A stretch of 64,000 nucleotides of DNA from an uncultured Clostridia bacterium (GCA_934120135.1 CAKOTK010000008.1:1-64000); one strand, 5' to 3'; numbered from the stretch's first letter, positions 1 to 10,948 are shown. The notes: generated by a model from the sequence alone, not told the origin. Translations and numbers: made by a program.

Positions 1-110
1 TAATCAAGCAGTTCACTATGACATAATCAAAAGTTAATTTCGAGATTTTTTTATGACATTTTCAAAAGTTATTGACAGAAATATGCTCTATTTTCTATGA
101 TTAAACTAGA

Positions 111-154
111 AATGAACCCCAATTTAAACTTCTTGTTTCACATTGGGATTCATT
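111..154. terminator. Hairpin terminator after the surface protease gene
   Basis: Arms AATGAACCCCAAT (111-123) and ATTGGGATTCATT (142-154) pair with one mismatch. The T-rich tail is better on the plus strand (155-167), so it may serve transcripts from both sides. It lies just past the stop of the minus-strand protease gene. Confidence 0.55.
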
Positions 155-172
155 TTATTTTTTGAATATTGG

Positions 173-3100
173 TTATTTTATCTCTTTGCTAAATTTTACA
201 TATTTTATATATATTACCACTGCAGAAATCGTTATAATAGTCATAGCAATTATTATAGTTACCTTTAATCCTGTTTGTGGGATTGTTCCTTCTGCTATTG
301 TATTATCTGGTTTTTCATTATTTCCAGTCGAAGACCCATCAACCAATACATCATCCACATAGCTTTCTATTTTTTGCACATTATCTGCTTCTATCTCTAT
401 TGCTTCAGATATATATGTTCTTTGATCTCCTTCTCTTTTGGCTACTTCTTTAACATATACATATAATTCAGATGCGTCAACAATTTCTTTAAAATTCTTT
501 ATTTGTTTTGTATTTATTTTAAAGTTCAATTCATTTTCTACATTTTGTTCTTCATCTATTTTAACCCAATCTTCAATTTCATTCTCTGATTGATTTGGTG
601 ATAAATAATAATAATACTCAAATGTTTGATTTTCTTTAACTCTTATAACATTTTTTAGATTGATTTGTAGTACATAATAATCTTTTTGACTTTCTTTTGT
701 ATATTGATATCCTTGTGCCAATGGTATAATACATTTAACATCGTCAAAATCCGAATTAATTGCTGTTTTTTCCTCTATAATTATAATGTTAAATGTAGTT
801 TTTTTAGATTGATATGTTAAAGTAATTTCAACTTTTCCTATTTTTTTATTAGTAAATCCACTTACTGTAACATTTTTATCAGTCATAAGAATTTGTTCAT
901 CACTTCCATCATTGTACTCAACTTTAATAAATCCTCCAGCCAATTCAAGTTCTTCTTTATTTTGAACATATTCAACTTTATTTGGTAATTTTGCTACAGA
1001 AATATTAGTAATCAATCTTTCAATACTATTTTTCACTACTTCTATACTCTGTGTTGCTTCTTTACCACCATAGGAAATTGTTACACTTTGCTGTCCCTCT
1101 TGTAGGTTTGTTCCATTTATAATACTATATTCAGATTTGCTTATAGCCTTAGATGTTCCATCATTGTAGTTTGCCTTTACAACCATTCCTGTTACATCAA
1201 AATTTTCACCTGCATAGTATCTTGTTTTAGTTGGTGGTGTTTGAATAATAATACTGCTAAGGGCAACAGTTTTTCTCTTAACCTCTATAGTTTGTTGTAC
1301 TTGTTTACCGCCATAAGAAATTGTTACACTTTGTTGTCCCTCTTGTAAGTTGGTTCCATCTGTTATTGTATAATCTGTTACCTGTTTTGATATTCCATCA
1401 CTATAATTTGCTTTTATTATCATTCCTGTTTCGTCAAAATCTTCTCCAACAAAATATATCATTTTTGTTGGTGGTGTTTGTATAGTTATATTATTAAGTG
1501 TAGCAAGTTCATTTTTTACTTCTATATTCTGCCTTACTTCTTTTCCTTCATAAGAAATTGTTACATATTGTTGCCCTTCTCTTAAATTTTCGCCATCAAT
1601 TACTGTATAGTCTGTAATCATTTTTGATGTTCCATTTTTATAAACTGCTTTTACTTTCATACCTGATTTATCAAAATTTTCTCCTACATAGTAATTCTTT
1701 TTGTTTGGTTCATTTACTATTATTATTGATTCAACTGTGTTTTCCAATACTTGTACTTTTAATGTTACATTTTTATCATTATATGATATTGTAATAATTT
1801 GTTCACCTTGTTGTAAATCAGTTCCACCACTAATTTGGTAACCTGTAATTTCTGAAGATGCCCCGTTTTTATAAACTGCCTTTACTACCATACCTGTAGA
1901 ATCAAAACTTTCACCTGCATAGTATGTAATTTTATTTGGCATAACATCTATAACAATAGCTTCAAGAGTATTTTCTATTACATTTATATTTTGTTTTACT
2001 TCTTTATCTTCATAAGAAATTGTTACATATTGTTGGTCTAATGTTAAATTACTTCCATTTGTTATTGTATAATCTGTTATGATTTTTGATGTATCATCAT
2101 TGTAATTTGCTTTTACAACCATTCCTGTTTTGTCAAAATTTTCGCCTACAAAATATGTTGTTTTTGTTGGTGGTGTTTGTATTTCAATATTTTTTAATGA
2201 GTGATCTACTGCGTTTGATACAGTAAATGCTTTGATTGTAGAATCTCCTTTAAACTCAAGAATATCTCCATTTGCATTTATCGCTTTCTTCTCTGAAAGA
2301 TCTTGCCATTCTGTACTATTACTCAAACCGTTTAGTAGTAACAAAACATTTACCACTTTCAATTTCTACATCTGCCCACTCATCATCCCATTGTAGCTCC
2401 GTTGCATATGATACTTTGTCTGAATCACTTCCTGTTATTTCAATAGCTACAACAAAACTATCGGCATTAATTCTTATTGGATTTAGGAATTCTAGTGTAT
2501 GATATCCCACCATATCAAAAGTTTGAGAATCACCTGTTTTTAGTTTAACTGCTTTTAAATCGCTTTTATTTTTGCCTGTTCCATTTGGATTCACATATAC
2601 TTTACATGTATATCCTTCAGTCGAATAAATTCCTACTTGTGTTATATATTCTGTTCCAGATGTTTTTTTATCAAAAATATTTGCTAAATATATTGGTGAA
2701 CCATTTAATCCATCTGTTTCAAATGTTCCATTTGCCCCACAATAATCATACTGGTATATATTTTCGTAATTTATTTGGTCTGAAGATTTTACTATTCCAT
2801 ATGTTTGTAAATATATATTAACATCTTCATAAGACACATACATAAATCCATTTTTTCCAACACTTGTGCCCCATGAATTCTTTATAATCCATGCTCCATT
2901 GTTTGTTGGTCTATGTTTCGCATTAAAATTAGTTATGCTATAATTATCATCCCAGCCTACAATAGATACTGCATGATCACATCGCGCATTATCAGCATCG
3001 TCACAATAAATTGCTCCTGTACTACTGTTATAATATTCAGAATTTATTTGAGCACCGTGAATTCCAACAGCAACTGAGCCATATGTTTTTACATGATTTT

Positions 3101-3779
3101 TTATTATATTCTTATTTTCTTCAGAATCACTCGCTTCAAATGAAACTGTATCAAAAACTTGACTTGTTACTGTTTTATTTTGTATTTTACTTATACTAAT
3201 TTTATCCTCATTATTTTCAAATGGCATTTCACTCTCGTTTATAGCACCAGACCCATTTGTCAAATATGGAATAGCATAAAACTCATTTCCTCCACTACCC
3301 ACTTCTCTAGTAGTAGTATTTGGATTTTTTACACCATTTAAAAATGTTCTACTTGTTGCATATTCCATATGTCTTTCAGAAAAATCATACGTCTTTGTTG
3401 GTAAATTATTGTAATAATTATTTAGTGCCAAGTTAGTTTCCAAACTTGATAATGCTGCGAATGTCCAACAAGAATTTGTTTGCATTTGATTCTTTACAAT
3501 AACATTTTCAGGTATGTACTGTGAAAGTGTAAATTCGCTTTCTAAACTTGTTAGTTTATTTCTTAAATATTTAATTGGGTTATCATACTTGCTTTTTGAA
3601 TTTTTTACCTCAAACATTCTTGGCATTAATATTTTGCTTTTTTCTTCATCAGTTAGTTCTAGGTATTTTTTATATTCATCTGTATATTCTTTAATTCTTG
3701 TTGTAGCAAATACAGGTCTAACTCCAACCATAGCCAATGCAAGTATTAAAATTATTAATATTTTCTTTAGTTTCTTCAT
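173..3779 (-). CDS. Cell-wall-anchored papain-family (C1A) protease with six Ig-like repeats, read through a +1 frameshift
   Basis: Seen: a signal peptide (residues 1-25), then a C1A peptidase core with Cys104 in NSCWTF, His269 in CDHAVSIVGWDD and Asn301 in KNSWG. Six Big_3-type Ig-like repeats follow (GENFDxTGMVVKANYNDGTSK type), then an IPQTG sorting motif, a hydrophobic segment and a KEIK tail. The reading frame breaks at an in-frame CGG (2330-2328, codon 484). Dropping its C gives VTTKGLSNSTEW and one continuous protein of about 1201 residues; without it the protease stops five codons later (CGG plus three sense codons, then TAA) and loses its anchor. Family knowledge: such enzymes are exported and attached to peptidoglycan by sortase, and a sortase gene lies at 18.6 kb. 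Sigma-A promoter at 3810-3838 and ribosome site AAAGGGGAAATG. Alternative: a pseudogene broken by one insertion. Confidence 0.82.
2328..2330 (-). other. In-frame CGG, putative +1 frameshift site 1
   Basis: Minus-strand context is ACT AAA CGG TTT GAG TAA. Skipping C gives AAA GGT TTG AGT (K-G-L-S), which joins the protease domain to the Ig-like repeats. There is no homopolymer at the site. Confidence 0.7.
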
Positions 3780-3809
3780 TTAACATTTCCCCTTTATATA
3801 ATTAACCTT

Positions 3810-3838
3810 ATTATATAATTACTTTAAAAAATTGTAAA
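3810..3838 (-). promoter_or_regulatory. Sigma-A promoter of the surface protease
   Basis: -35 TTTACA (3838-3833), 17-bp spacer, -10 TATAAT (3815-3810), with the start codon about 30 bases downstream. Confidence 0.75.
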
Positions 3839-3869
3839 CAAAAATCTATTATTTTCTACAAATTTCCAC

Positions 3870-3897
3870 AAAAAAGACTTCTAGTAATTAGAAGTCT
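3870..3897 (-). terminator. Terminator after topA
   Basis: Perfect 8-bp stem GACTTCTA/TAGAAGTC (3876-3883 and 3889-3896) with a 5-nt loop, followed on the minus strand by five to six T. It closes the division cluster ahead of the protease promoter. Confidence 0.85.
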
Positions 3898-3957
3898 CTT
3901 CTTGGTATTTTACTTTAAAATATCTCTATTGTCACATTCTTGAGTTTATAGTTGCTT

Positions 3958-6030
3958 TTAGCTTCTTTTTTTAGTTTTTCTTTTGGTTGTTTTTGCCTTT
4001 TTTGTTTTTGTAGTTTTCTTTTTCTTTTCTTCTTTTTTCTCAGGTGTCCATGGTTCTCCTAGTTTTGGTGGATTCCATGAAATGTATTCACAAGTACCTG
4101 GATTATTTTCACATACGTAGAATTTCTTACCTCTTCTAGTTTTCTTTATTTGCACTGTTCCACCGCATACTGGGCATGGTACATCTATAGTTTCTATAAT
4201 AGGTTTTGCATTTTTACATTCTGGATAGCCAGGGCAAGCTAAAAACTTACCATATCTACCATATTTTATTACCATCATTCTTCCACATTTTTCACATGGT
4301 ACATCTGATACCTCTTCAACTAGTTCAACATGCTCTAGTTCTTTTTCAACTCTATCTAAAGTCACCTTAAATGGTCCATAAAATTCGCGTATAACTTGTT
4401 TCCATGGTTCTTTTCCTTCTGCAACTTCGTCAAATTCTTCTTCAATTTTAGCTGTAAATTCAACATTTATTACATCTGGAAAGTTTTCAACTAATAGTTT
4501 GTTTACTATTTTGCCTAAGTCTGTTGGTATTAGTTGTTTTTGTTCTTTTTGAATATATCTTCTTTCCAAAATTGTTGTAATTGTTGGAGAATAAGTACTT
4601 GGTCTTCCTATTCCTTTTTCTTCTAAAACTTTTACCAAGCTTGCTTCTGTATATCTTGCAGGTGGTTGTGTAAAGCTTTGTTTTGCTTCTAGTTTTTCTT
4701 TTTTAACCTCTTGGCCAATTGTTAATTCAGGAATAGAATTGTCTTCCTCTTCTTTTTCTCCCTCTATAGTTTCTACATATAGAACCATGAAACCTTTAAA
4801 TTTTAAAGTTTGTCCATTTGCTCTAAAATTGTAATTGTTTACATCTATATTGGCTGTAACTGTATCATATATAGCATTAGCCATTTGGCTTGCAATAAAT
4901 CTGTTATATATCAAACGATATAACTTGTACTGGTCTGGTGTTAAATAATCTTTAATTTTTTCTGGCTCTAAATCTATATATGTTGGTCTAATTGCCTCAT
5001 GCGCATCTTGAGCATTTTGCTTTGTTTTGTAATAACGATTTTCATAATAGTTTGCGCCATATTTTTGAGTAATAACTTCTTTTGCTACTGCTCTTGCTTC
5101 ATCTGAAATTCTAGTAGAGTCAGTTCTCATATATGTAATTAAACCAACTGTACCTTTTTCACCAACATGTACACCCTCATATAGTCCTTGTGCAATAGAC
5201 ATTGTCTTTTTTAGTGTAAAACTTAATTTTCTAGATGCTTCTTGTTGCATTGTACTTGTAGTAAATGGTGGTGCAGGAGTTCTTTTCTTTTCTCCTTTTT
5301 TCACATCTGCTACAATATACTTGCCTTTTTCTATATTTTTTAATATTTCGTCTATTTCTTCTTTTTTGTGTATTTCTAACTTTTTACCGTCTTTCCCATA
5401 AAATGTAGCTTGAAATTTCTTTTTAGAATTTGGTTCTAATAAATTAGCATAAATATTCCAATATTCTTCTGGTATAAAGTTTTCTATTTCTTCTTCTCTA
5501 TCAACAATTAACTTTACAGCGACTGACTGCACCCTACCTGCTGATAGTCCTCTTTTTACTTTTTTCCATAACACTGGGCTAATTTTGTATCCCACTATTC
5601 TGTCTAATACTCTACGAGCTTGTTGTGCGTCAACTAAATCCATATTTATTGTTCTTGGTTTCTTTATACTTTCTTTTACAGTTTCTTTAGTGATTTCATT
5701 AAAAGTAACTCTGCAATTGCTATCTTCTGGTATTTCTAATATATGTGCTAAATGCCACGCAATAGCTTCTCCCTCACGGTCAGGGTCAGATGCCAAATAT
5801 ACTTGTTTTGCAGCTTTGGCTTCTTTTTTTAAACTTTTAATTAGGTCACCTTTTCCACGAATATTTATATATTCTGGTTCAAAGTCATGTTCAATGTCAA
5901 CAGCCATCTTTGATTTGGGTAAATCTCTAATATGTCCCATTGAAGCCATTACTTTGGTATTTCCACCTAAGAACTTTTTAATTGTGTTTGCCTTTGCAGG
6001 TGATTCCACAATAATTAGCTTGTCTGCCAT
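3958..6030 (-). CDS. topA: DNA topoisomerase I
   Basis: Type IA topoisomerase that relaxes negative supercoils in the cytoplasm. Seen: N-terminal TOPRIM domain starting LIIVESPAKANTIKKFLG with the DxDxE-type SDPDREGEA, then SAGRVQSVAVKLI, and the active-site Tyr in ITYMRTDSTRIS (about residue 300). Two C-terminal zinc-ribbon motifs follow (CEKCGRMM...CPGYPEC and CPVCGG...CENNPGTC), then a Lys-rich tail. The length, 690 residues, is normal for Firmicutes TopA. Ribosome site AAAGGAG is just upstream. It is the last gene of the leftward murG cluster, with only about 40 bases after murG containing a short hairpin (GAAGTTGT/ACAACTCC). Confidence 0.97.
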   Translation of the reverse strand: MADKLIIVESPAKANTIKKFLGGNTKVMASMGHIRDLPKSKMAVDIEHDFEPEYINIRGKGDLIKSLKKEAKAAKQVYLASDPDREGEAIAWHLAHILEIPEDSNCRVTFNEITKETVKESIKKPRTINMDLVDAQQARRVLDRIVGYKISPVLWKKVKRGLSAGRVQSVAVKLIVDREEEIENFIPEEYWNIYANLLEPNSKKKFQATFYGKDGKKLEIHKKEEIDEILKNIEKGKYIVADVKKGEKKRTPAPPFTTSTMQQEASRKLSFTLKKTMSIAQGLYEGVHVGEKGTVGLITYMRTDSTRISDEARAVAKEVITQKYGANYYENRYYKTKQNAQDAHEAIRPTYIDLEPEKIKDYLTPDQYKLYRLIYNRFIASQMANAIYDTVTANIDVNNYNFRANGQTLKFKGFMVLYVETIEGEKEEEDNSIPELTIGQEVKKEKLEAKQSFTQPPARYTEASLVKVLEEKGIGRPSTYSPTITTILERRYIQKEQKQLIPTDLGKIVNKLLVENFPDVINVEFTAKIEEEFDEVAEGKEPWKQVIREFYGPFKVTLDRVEKELEHVELVEEVSDVPCEKCGRMMVIKYGRYGKFLACPGYPECKNAKPIIETIDVPCPVCGGTVQIKKTRRGKKFYVCENNPGTCEYISWNPPKLGEPWTPEKKEEKKKKTTKTKKAKTTKRKTKKRS

Positions 6031-6070
6031 TTGAATTCTCCTTTAATTAGTAAATTATAAGGAGTTGTCT

Positions 6071-7186
6071 TTAAACAACTTCCTTGATTTCTTTGTAGAT
6101 TTTTTCTTCTACATCTTGTATTGCAACTGTATGAGCTTTTTCGCCCATTTCTTTTAAAACTTTTTTATCCTTCACTAAGTTCGATATTGTACTATTTAAT
6201 TCTTCTGCTGTCAAGTTTTTGTCTAATATTATTTTGGCAGCTCCTACATTTTTTAATACTTTTGCATTGTATTCTTGATGATTTTCTGTTGCAAATGGAA
6301 ATGGTATAAATATTGCTGGTACTCCTACATTTGCTATTTCTGTTATTGTCATTGCTCCACTTCTTGAGACTACTAAGTCTACAATATTCATTATTTCTTC
6401 CATATTATAAATGTATGGTACTATGCTAACATTTGGTATATTGTCAATTTCTATTGAATATTTTTCTTTTAGTTCATTTTTTATTTGATCATATTGTTTT
6501 GGTCCTGCTGCCCATAAAATCTGGTAGTCTTGATTTTGTTTTTTAGATATTATTTCCAATAAACTATTATTTATACTTTTAGCTCCTTGGCTTCCTCCAA
6601 AAAATAGTACTATTGGTTTATTGCTTTCTAGTTTATTTTCCTTTAATAATTCTTGTTTTCTAGAATCTGATATTTCTACTTTTTTTACTTTAGTAGGGGT
6701 TCCTGTGACAACTACTTTTTTGGCTTTTGGTAATCTTGCTTTTGCGTCTTCAAATCCTACTAGTATCTTGCTTGCTTTATTTGATAGCATCTTTACAGCT
6801 ACACCAGGAAATGCGTTGCTTTCGTGCAATACTACTGGTACTTTTTTCTTTTTAGCTGCCATCCCTACTGGCACACAAATATATCCACCTGTTCCAATTA
6901 CTACATCTGGTTTAAACTGTTCTATTATTTTTTTAGCTTCTTTTATTGAATGAAAAGTTTGATATATTTTTTTCATATTTTCTAATGATATTGTTCTATT
7001 AAATCCATAAGCATTTATATGTTTTAACTCATAGCCTGCTCTAGGAACTAGGTCATTTTCCAGCCCACGATCAGTACCTATAAATATTATTTCTGAGTCT
7101 GGTTCTTCTTTTTTTATCTTATTAGCTATTGCTATTCCTGGATTTATATGTCCGCCTGTTCCTGCTGCTGCTATTATTGCTCGCAT
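6071..7186 (-). CDS. murG: UDP-GlcNAc:undecaprenyl-PP-MurNAc-pentapeptide GlcNAc transferase
   Basis: Adds GlcNAc to lipid I to make lipid II at the inner face of the membrane. Seen: the N-terminal glycine-rich AAGTGGHINPGIAIA, a GT-B fold layout, FGGSQGAKSIN at the domain junction and SRSGAMTITEIANVGVPAIFIPFP in the nucleotide-sugar site. 371 residues, as expected. The ribosome site AAAGGGGG lies at about 7190-7197. If ftsW is read through its frameshift, ftsW stops at 7200 and leaves this site free; if ftsW is read in the original frame it runs 13 bases into murG. Confidence 0.97.
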   Translation of the reverse strand: MRAIIAAAGTGGHINPGIAIANKIKKEEPDSEIIFIGTDRGLENDLVPRAGYELKHINAYGFNRTISLENMKKIYQTFHSIKEAKKIIEQFKPDVVIGTGGYICVPVGMAAKKKKVPVVLHESNAFPGVAVKMLSNKASKILVGFEDAKARLPKAKKVVVTGTPTKVKKVEISDSRKQELLKENKLESNKPIVLFFGGSQGAKSINNSLLEIISKKQNQDYQILWAAGPKQYDQIKNELKEKYSIEIDNIPNVSIVPYIYNMEEIMNIVDLVVSRSGAMTITEIANVGVPAIFIPFPFATENHQEYNAKVLKNVGAAKIILDKNLTAEELNSTISNLVKDKKVLKEMGEKAHTVAIQDVEEKIYKEIKEVV

Positions 7187-7199
7187 TCTAGTTCCCCCT

Positions 7200-8358
7200 T
7201 TATACTTTTGAGCCCGCTCGTGAAATGTTTAGTAAAATACCGCATACTACATAATAAAATCAATAATGCTGTTCCTCCATAGCTGAAAAATGGTAGTGGT
7301 ATACCTGTATTTGGAATTGATGATGTAACAACTGCTATATTTAATATTACTTGAATTGCAACTAAGCTTACTATTCCTGTAGCTAACAGGCTTGAAAATG
7401 TATCTGGTGCTTTTATTGCAATTAGTACACCTCTCCAAATTAAAATTCCAAATAATATCATTATAATTAGGCATCCTATAAAACCTAATTCTTCTGCAAC
7501 TATTGCAAATATAAAGTCATTTTGTGGCTCTGATATATATAAATATTTTTGTTTACTTTCACCTAGTCCTGCTCCAAATAATCCTCCTGAACCTATTGCA
7601 TATAAACTTTGAACTACTTGCCATCCTGTTCCTGTAAGGTCTTGCCAAGGGTCTAAGAATGAAATAATTCTGCCTATACGGAAGCTATCATCTCCTCCAC
7701 CTGAACTAACTTTATATATTAGGTATGAGATTAAGCCTCCTCCACCTATTGCTCCAACAATAATAAAATGAACGAGTCTTGTTCCCGCAATCAGCATCAT
7801 TATACATGTAATCATTCCAATAATTAGTGACGCACTTAAATGGTTTTGTACTACATATAATACGGCAATTGGTGGAGCTATAAAACAAAGTGGTTTTACA
7901 AGTCCTCTCCAAAAATCTCTTAATTCATCTTTGTGGTTTGTTAAATAACCTGCATAAAATATAATTAATCCTATTTTTGTTAATTCTGATGGTTGAAATT
8001 GTCCTATTACTGGAATTTTTATCCATCTTGTAGCTCCATTTGCTTCAACTCCTACATTTGGAATTAAAACTAGTAATAATATAAGCACAGAAACTACATA
8101 TGCTATTTTATACATTTTTTTATAAACATTGTAGTTTACCTTTGAAAAGAAAAACATTCCAAATATACCTAAAATAGCTGCTAAAAGTTGTCTGCTTGCA
8201 TATGAATAGGTTTTGCCTGTTTCAGCTAATGCTGATGGTGCTGAAGCTGATAATACCATTACTATTCCTAATGCCAACAATATGAATATTACTGCACATA
8301 GTATAAAGTCAAATGGTTGGTTTATGAAATTTGCGGATTTCTTTTTTGTTTTTTGCAT
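7200..8358 (-). CDS. ftsW: FtsW, SEDS lipid II polymerase of the divisome, read through a +1 frameshift
   Basis: Polytopic SEDS glycosyltransferase that polymerises lipid II with a class B PBP at the septum; spoVD in this cluster is the likely partner. Seen: about ten membrane segments, GATRWIKIPVIGQFQPSEL, the septal GLGESKQKYLYISEPQNDFIF region and the C-terminal GIPLPFFSYGGTALL. Codon 373 is an in-frame CGG (7242-7240). Skipping the C gives CSM-GILLNISRAGSKV and a stop at 7200-7202, 385 residues in all. The zero frame instead gives RYFTKHF and a foreign tail ending at 7174, inside murG. GILLNIS is the usual FtsW ending, and RodA at 21.7 kb ends with AILLNIS, so I annotate the shifted form. 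Ribosome site AAAGGAAAGG. Confidence 0.88.
7240..7242 (-). other. In-frame CGG, putative +1 frameshift site 2 (ftsW)
   Basis: Context AGT ATG CGG TAT TTT. Skipping C gives ATG GGT ATT TTA CTA AAC ATT TCA (M-G-I-L-L-N-I-S), the conserved FtsW tail. The new stop falls just before the murG ribosome site. Confidence 0.8.
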
Positions 8359-8382
8359 TATTCCTTTCCTTTCTTAATGGTA

Positions 8383-9372
8383 TTAAATAGCAAATAAACC
8401 AATTATACAGCACACAAGAGTTATTAAGCTAAATACTGATACTATTTTGTTTTCATGCCAGCCAGATAATTCAAAGTGATGGTGTATTGGTGTCATTTTG
8501 AATATTCTTTCTCCTGTTTTCTTAAAGTGTTTAACTTGTATAATTACTGATAAAGTTTCAATTACTGGCACTAAAGCAATTATTATCAATAGTAATGGCA
8601 TTTTTAAATATAGCGCCATACTTGCAATTGCACCACCAAGTAAAAGTGAGCCTGTATCTCCCATAAATACTTTTGCAGGGTGTAAGTTGAATATTAAAAA
8701 ACCTAAACATGCTCCAATTAATATAGTTCCAAATATTGTTATCTCTTTTACTCCAAATATAATTCCTATTACTGTTAGACATGTAATTATTATTGTTGTT
8801 ACACTTGTAGAAAGTCCATCTATTCCATCTGTTAAGTTAACAGCATTTGTAGTTGCTAACATTACAACTACTGCAAATGGAATGTATAGCCATACAGGAA
8901 GGCTTATAGATGTTTTAAAAAACGGAATATATGTATCTGTTCCTAAATGTAATATTTGAGTTAAATATAAGCTAAATCCAACAGATACTATTAACAAACC
9001 TAACATTTTATATTTAGGTTTTAAGCCATCTGTATTTTTACCTATTAATTTTTTCAAATCATCTATTAGCCCTATTACGCCAAACCCTATTGTTGATGCT
9101 ATAAGTGGAATTAAATGTATTGCAATTTTTTGTTCTTCGGTATTAGCTGATTTAAAGTAATTAAAGCAAATGTATGCCCCCATCACTAACAATGTAAGCA
9201 TTATTATAATTCCACCCATTGTAGGCGTTCCCTGTTTTTTTAGGTGTGACTGTGGTCCTTCTTTTCTTTCTAATTGACCTACTTTTAATTTTTTTAGAAT
9301 TGGAATTGTTATTAACCCCATTATAAAGCTAAATGCCAATGAAATTAGTATTATTTTGGTTTGAAATTCCAT
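8383..9372 (-). CDS. mraY: Phospho-MurNAc-pentapeptide transferase
   Basis: Transfers phospho-MurNAc-pentapeptide from UDP to undecaprenyl phosphate, making lipid I in the membrane. Seen: about ten membrane segments, the Asp-rich DDLKKL loop, NAVNLTDGIDGLS, VFMGDTGSLLLGG and the MTPIHHHFELSGW histidine loop. 329 residues, typical. It lies 24 bases before ftsW and 25 bases after murE, with ribosome site AAGGAGG. murF, which often sits between murE and mraY, is missing. Confidence 0.97.
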   Translation of the reverse strand: MEFQTKIILISLAFSFIMGLITIPILKKLKVGQLERKEGPQSHLKKQGTPTMGGIIIMLTLLVMGAYICFNYFKSANTEEQKIAIHLIPLIASTIGFGVIGLIDDLKKLIGKNTDGLKPKYKMLGLLIVSVGFSLYLTQILHLGTDTYIPFFKTSISLPVWLYIPFAVVVMLATTNAVNLTDGIDGLSTSVTTIIITCLTVIGIIFGVKEITIFGTILIGACLGFLIFNLHPAKVFMGDTGSLLLGGAIASMALYLKMPLLLIIIALVPVIETLSVIIQVKHFKKTGERIFKMTPIHHHFELSGWHENKIVSVFSLITLVCCIIGLFAI

Positions 9373-9397
9373 ATTTCCTCCTTAGTTGTTCTGTGTT

Positions 9398-10876
9398 TTA
9401 TTTTAAATTTTCTATAATTTCACGTACAATTTTACGTTCATCAAATTCATATTTTTTTCCTTTAATTTCTTGTGTTAATTCATGTCCTTTACCTGCAATA
9501 ACTAATATATCTTTTTTATGCAACATTTCTATTCCTTTTTTTATTGCTTCTTTCCTGTCTACTATACACTCATAGCTTCCTTTTGTCTTTGTAATTCCTT
9601 TTTCTATTTGTTCAACTATTTCTTCTGGTTTTTCACTTCTAGGATTATCTGAAGTAATAATAGTATAATCTGCTAAAACTCCTGATATTTCACCCATAAT
9701 AGGTCTTTTACCACTATCTCTGTCACCGCCACAACCAAATACACAAATTACTTTTCCTTGTGTGTACTCTCTAACAGTTGTTAAAATATTTTCCAAGCTT
9801 TCTGGTGAATGTGCATAATCTATCATAATTGTTAGTTCTTTTTTATTATCTACTAACTCACTTCTTCCTGGTACACGAACATTTAATAGTGCTTCTTGTA
9901 TATTTTCTACACTGCAACCAAATTTTGTTGCAACACTTATTGCTGCCAATGAATTATATACACTAAATCTTCCAGGAATACCAGTTTTTACTCTTTGATT
10001 TTTTCCGTCTAATTTCACTTTAAAATCAACACTTGAGTTTGTTACTGTAATGTCTTTTGCTAATAACTCTGTTGGGTTATCTATTCCATAAGTGCTAAAT
10101 TTGCAACTTGGTACTAATTTAGGTAATTTATTAGCATATATATCATCTGAATTTATATATCCATATTTACACATTGTAAATAGTTTTACTTTTGATGCAA
10201 AATAATCTTCCATATCTGGATGTTCTTTTGGGCTAATGTGATCTTTTGAAAAGTTTGTAAATATTCCTATTTCAAATTCACATCCATCAACTCTGCCTAA
10301 TTTTAAGCTTTGAGAAGATACTTCCATAACTGCCACATCGCATTTTTCTTCCACCATTCTGCTCAAAAGTTGTTGTAATTCTAGACTTTCTGGTGTAGTT
10401 CTATCATTGTCTCCTAAATTTTTATCTCCAATATATGTGCAAATGGTTCCGATTAATCCAACTTTAAATCCTTGTTTTTCTAGTAATTCTTTAATCATAA
10501 AAGTGGTTGTTGTTTTTCCTTTTGTTCCTGTTATGCCTATCAATTTAAGTTTTCTAGATGGATTTTTGTAAAAATTACAAGCACAAATTGAAACTGCATG
10601 CCTTGTATCTGGTGCTAAGATAAAAGTAACATCCTCTGGCAATTCTTTTACCATTTCTTTGGTTATTTTATCTGCTTGTGCCATAATAACTTTTGCACCT
10701 TTTTGTATTGCTTCACCTATATATTGATGTCCATCTGTGTCAAAGCCATCTATAGCTACAAACATATCTCCTTTTTGTACTAGATTAGAGCTGTTTCTAA
10801 TCTCATTTACTTCTACATCAAGACTTCCTTTTACTTTTAGTCCTTCTAATCCTGATAATATACTCTTTAAATCCAT
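9398..10876 (-). CDS. murE: UDP-MurNAc-L-Ala-D-Glu:meso-diaminopimelate ligase
   Basis: ATP-dependent ligase adding the third stem-peptide residue in the cytoplasm. Seen: an N-terminal UDP-substrate domain, P-loop GITGTKGKTTTTFMI, central DYAHSPESLENIL and TSDNPRSEKPEEI. The DNPR signature is known to mark enzymes that use meso-diaminopimelate, so the wall should be DAP type. I chose the ATG at 10876; an upstream in-frame GTG (10885) would add three residues. 492 residues. Confidence 0.95.
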   Translation of the reverse strand: MDLKSILSGLEGLKVKGSLDVEVNEIRNSSNLVQKGDMFVAIDGFDTDGHQYIGEAIQKGAKVIMAQADKITKEMVKELPEDVTFILAPDTRHAVSICACNFYKNPSRKLKLIGITGTKGKTTTTFMIKELLEKQGFKVGLIGTICTYIGDKNLGDNDRTTPESLELQQLLSRMVEEKCDVAVMEVSSQSLKLGRVDGCEFEIGIFTNFSKDHISPKEHPDMEDYFASKVKLFTMCKYGYINSDDIYANKLPKLVPSCKFSTYGIDNPTELLAKDITVTNSSVDFKVKLDGKNQRVKTGIPGRFSVYNSLAAISVATKFGCSVENIQEALLNVRVPGRSELVDNKKELTIMIDYAHSPESLENILTTVREYTQGKVICVFGCGGDRDSGKRPIMGEISGVLADYTIITSDNPRSEKPEEIVEQIEKGITKTKGSYECIVDRKEAIKKGIEMLHKKDILVIAGKGHELTQEIKGKKYEFDERKIVREIIENLK

Positions 10877-10948
10877 AGCACACACTCTCTTTCTCCATTT
10901 TTACGTTTACATTATATAATTAAATGTTTTTTTTGTATAGCTTTTTTG

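Noticed and set aside
17..71. Two copies of TATGACAT..TCAAAAGTTA as an insertion-sequence end
   Set aside because: Only two 20-base direct copies (17-36, 52-71) at the window edge; not enough to call an element.
5585..9575. Long open frames on the plus strand opposite topA, murG, mraY and murE
   Set aside because: They mirror conserved minus-strand genes, lack ribosome sites and show no domain signal.
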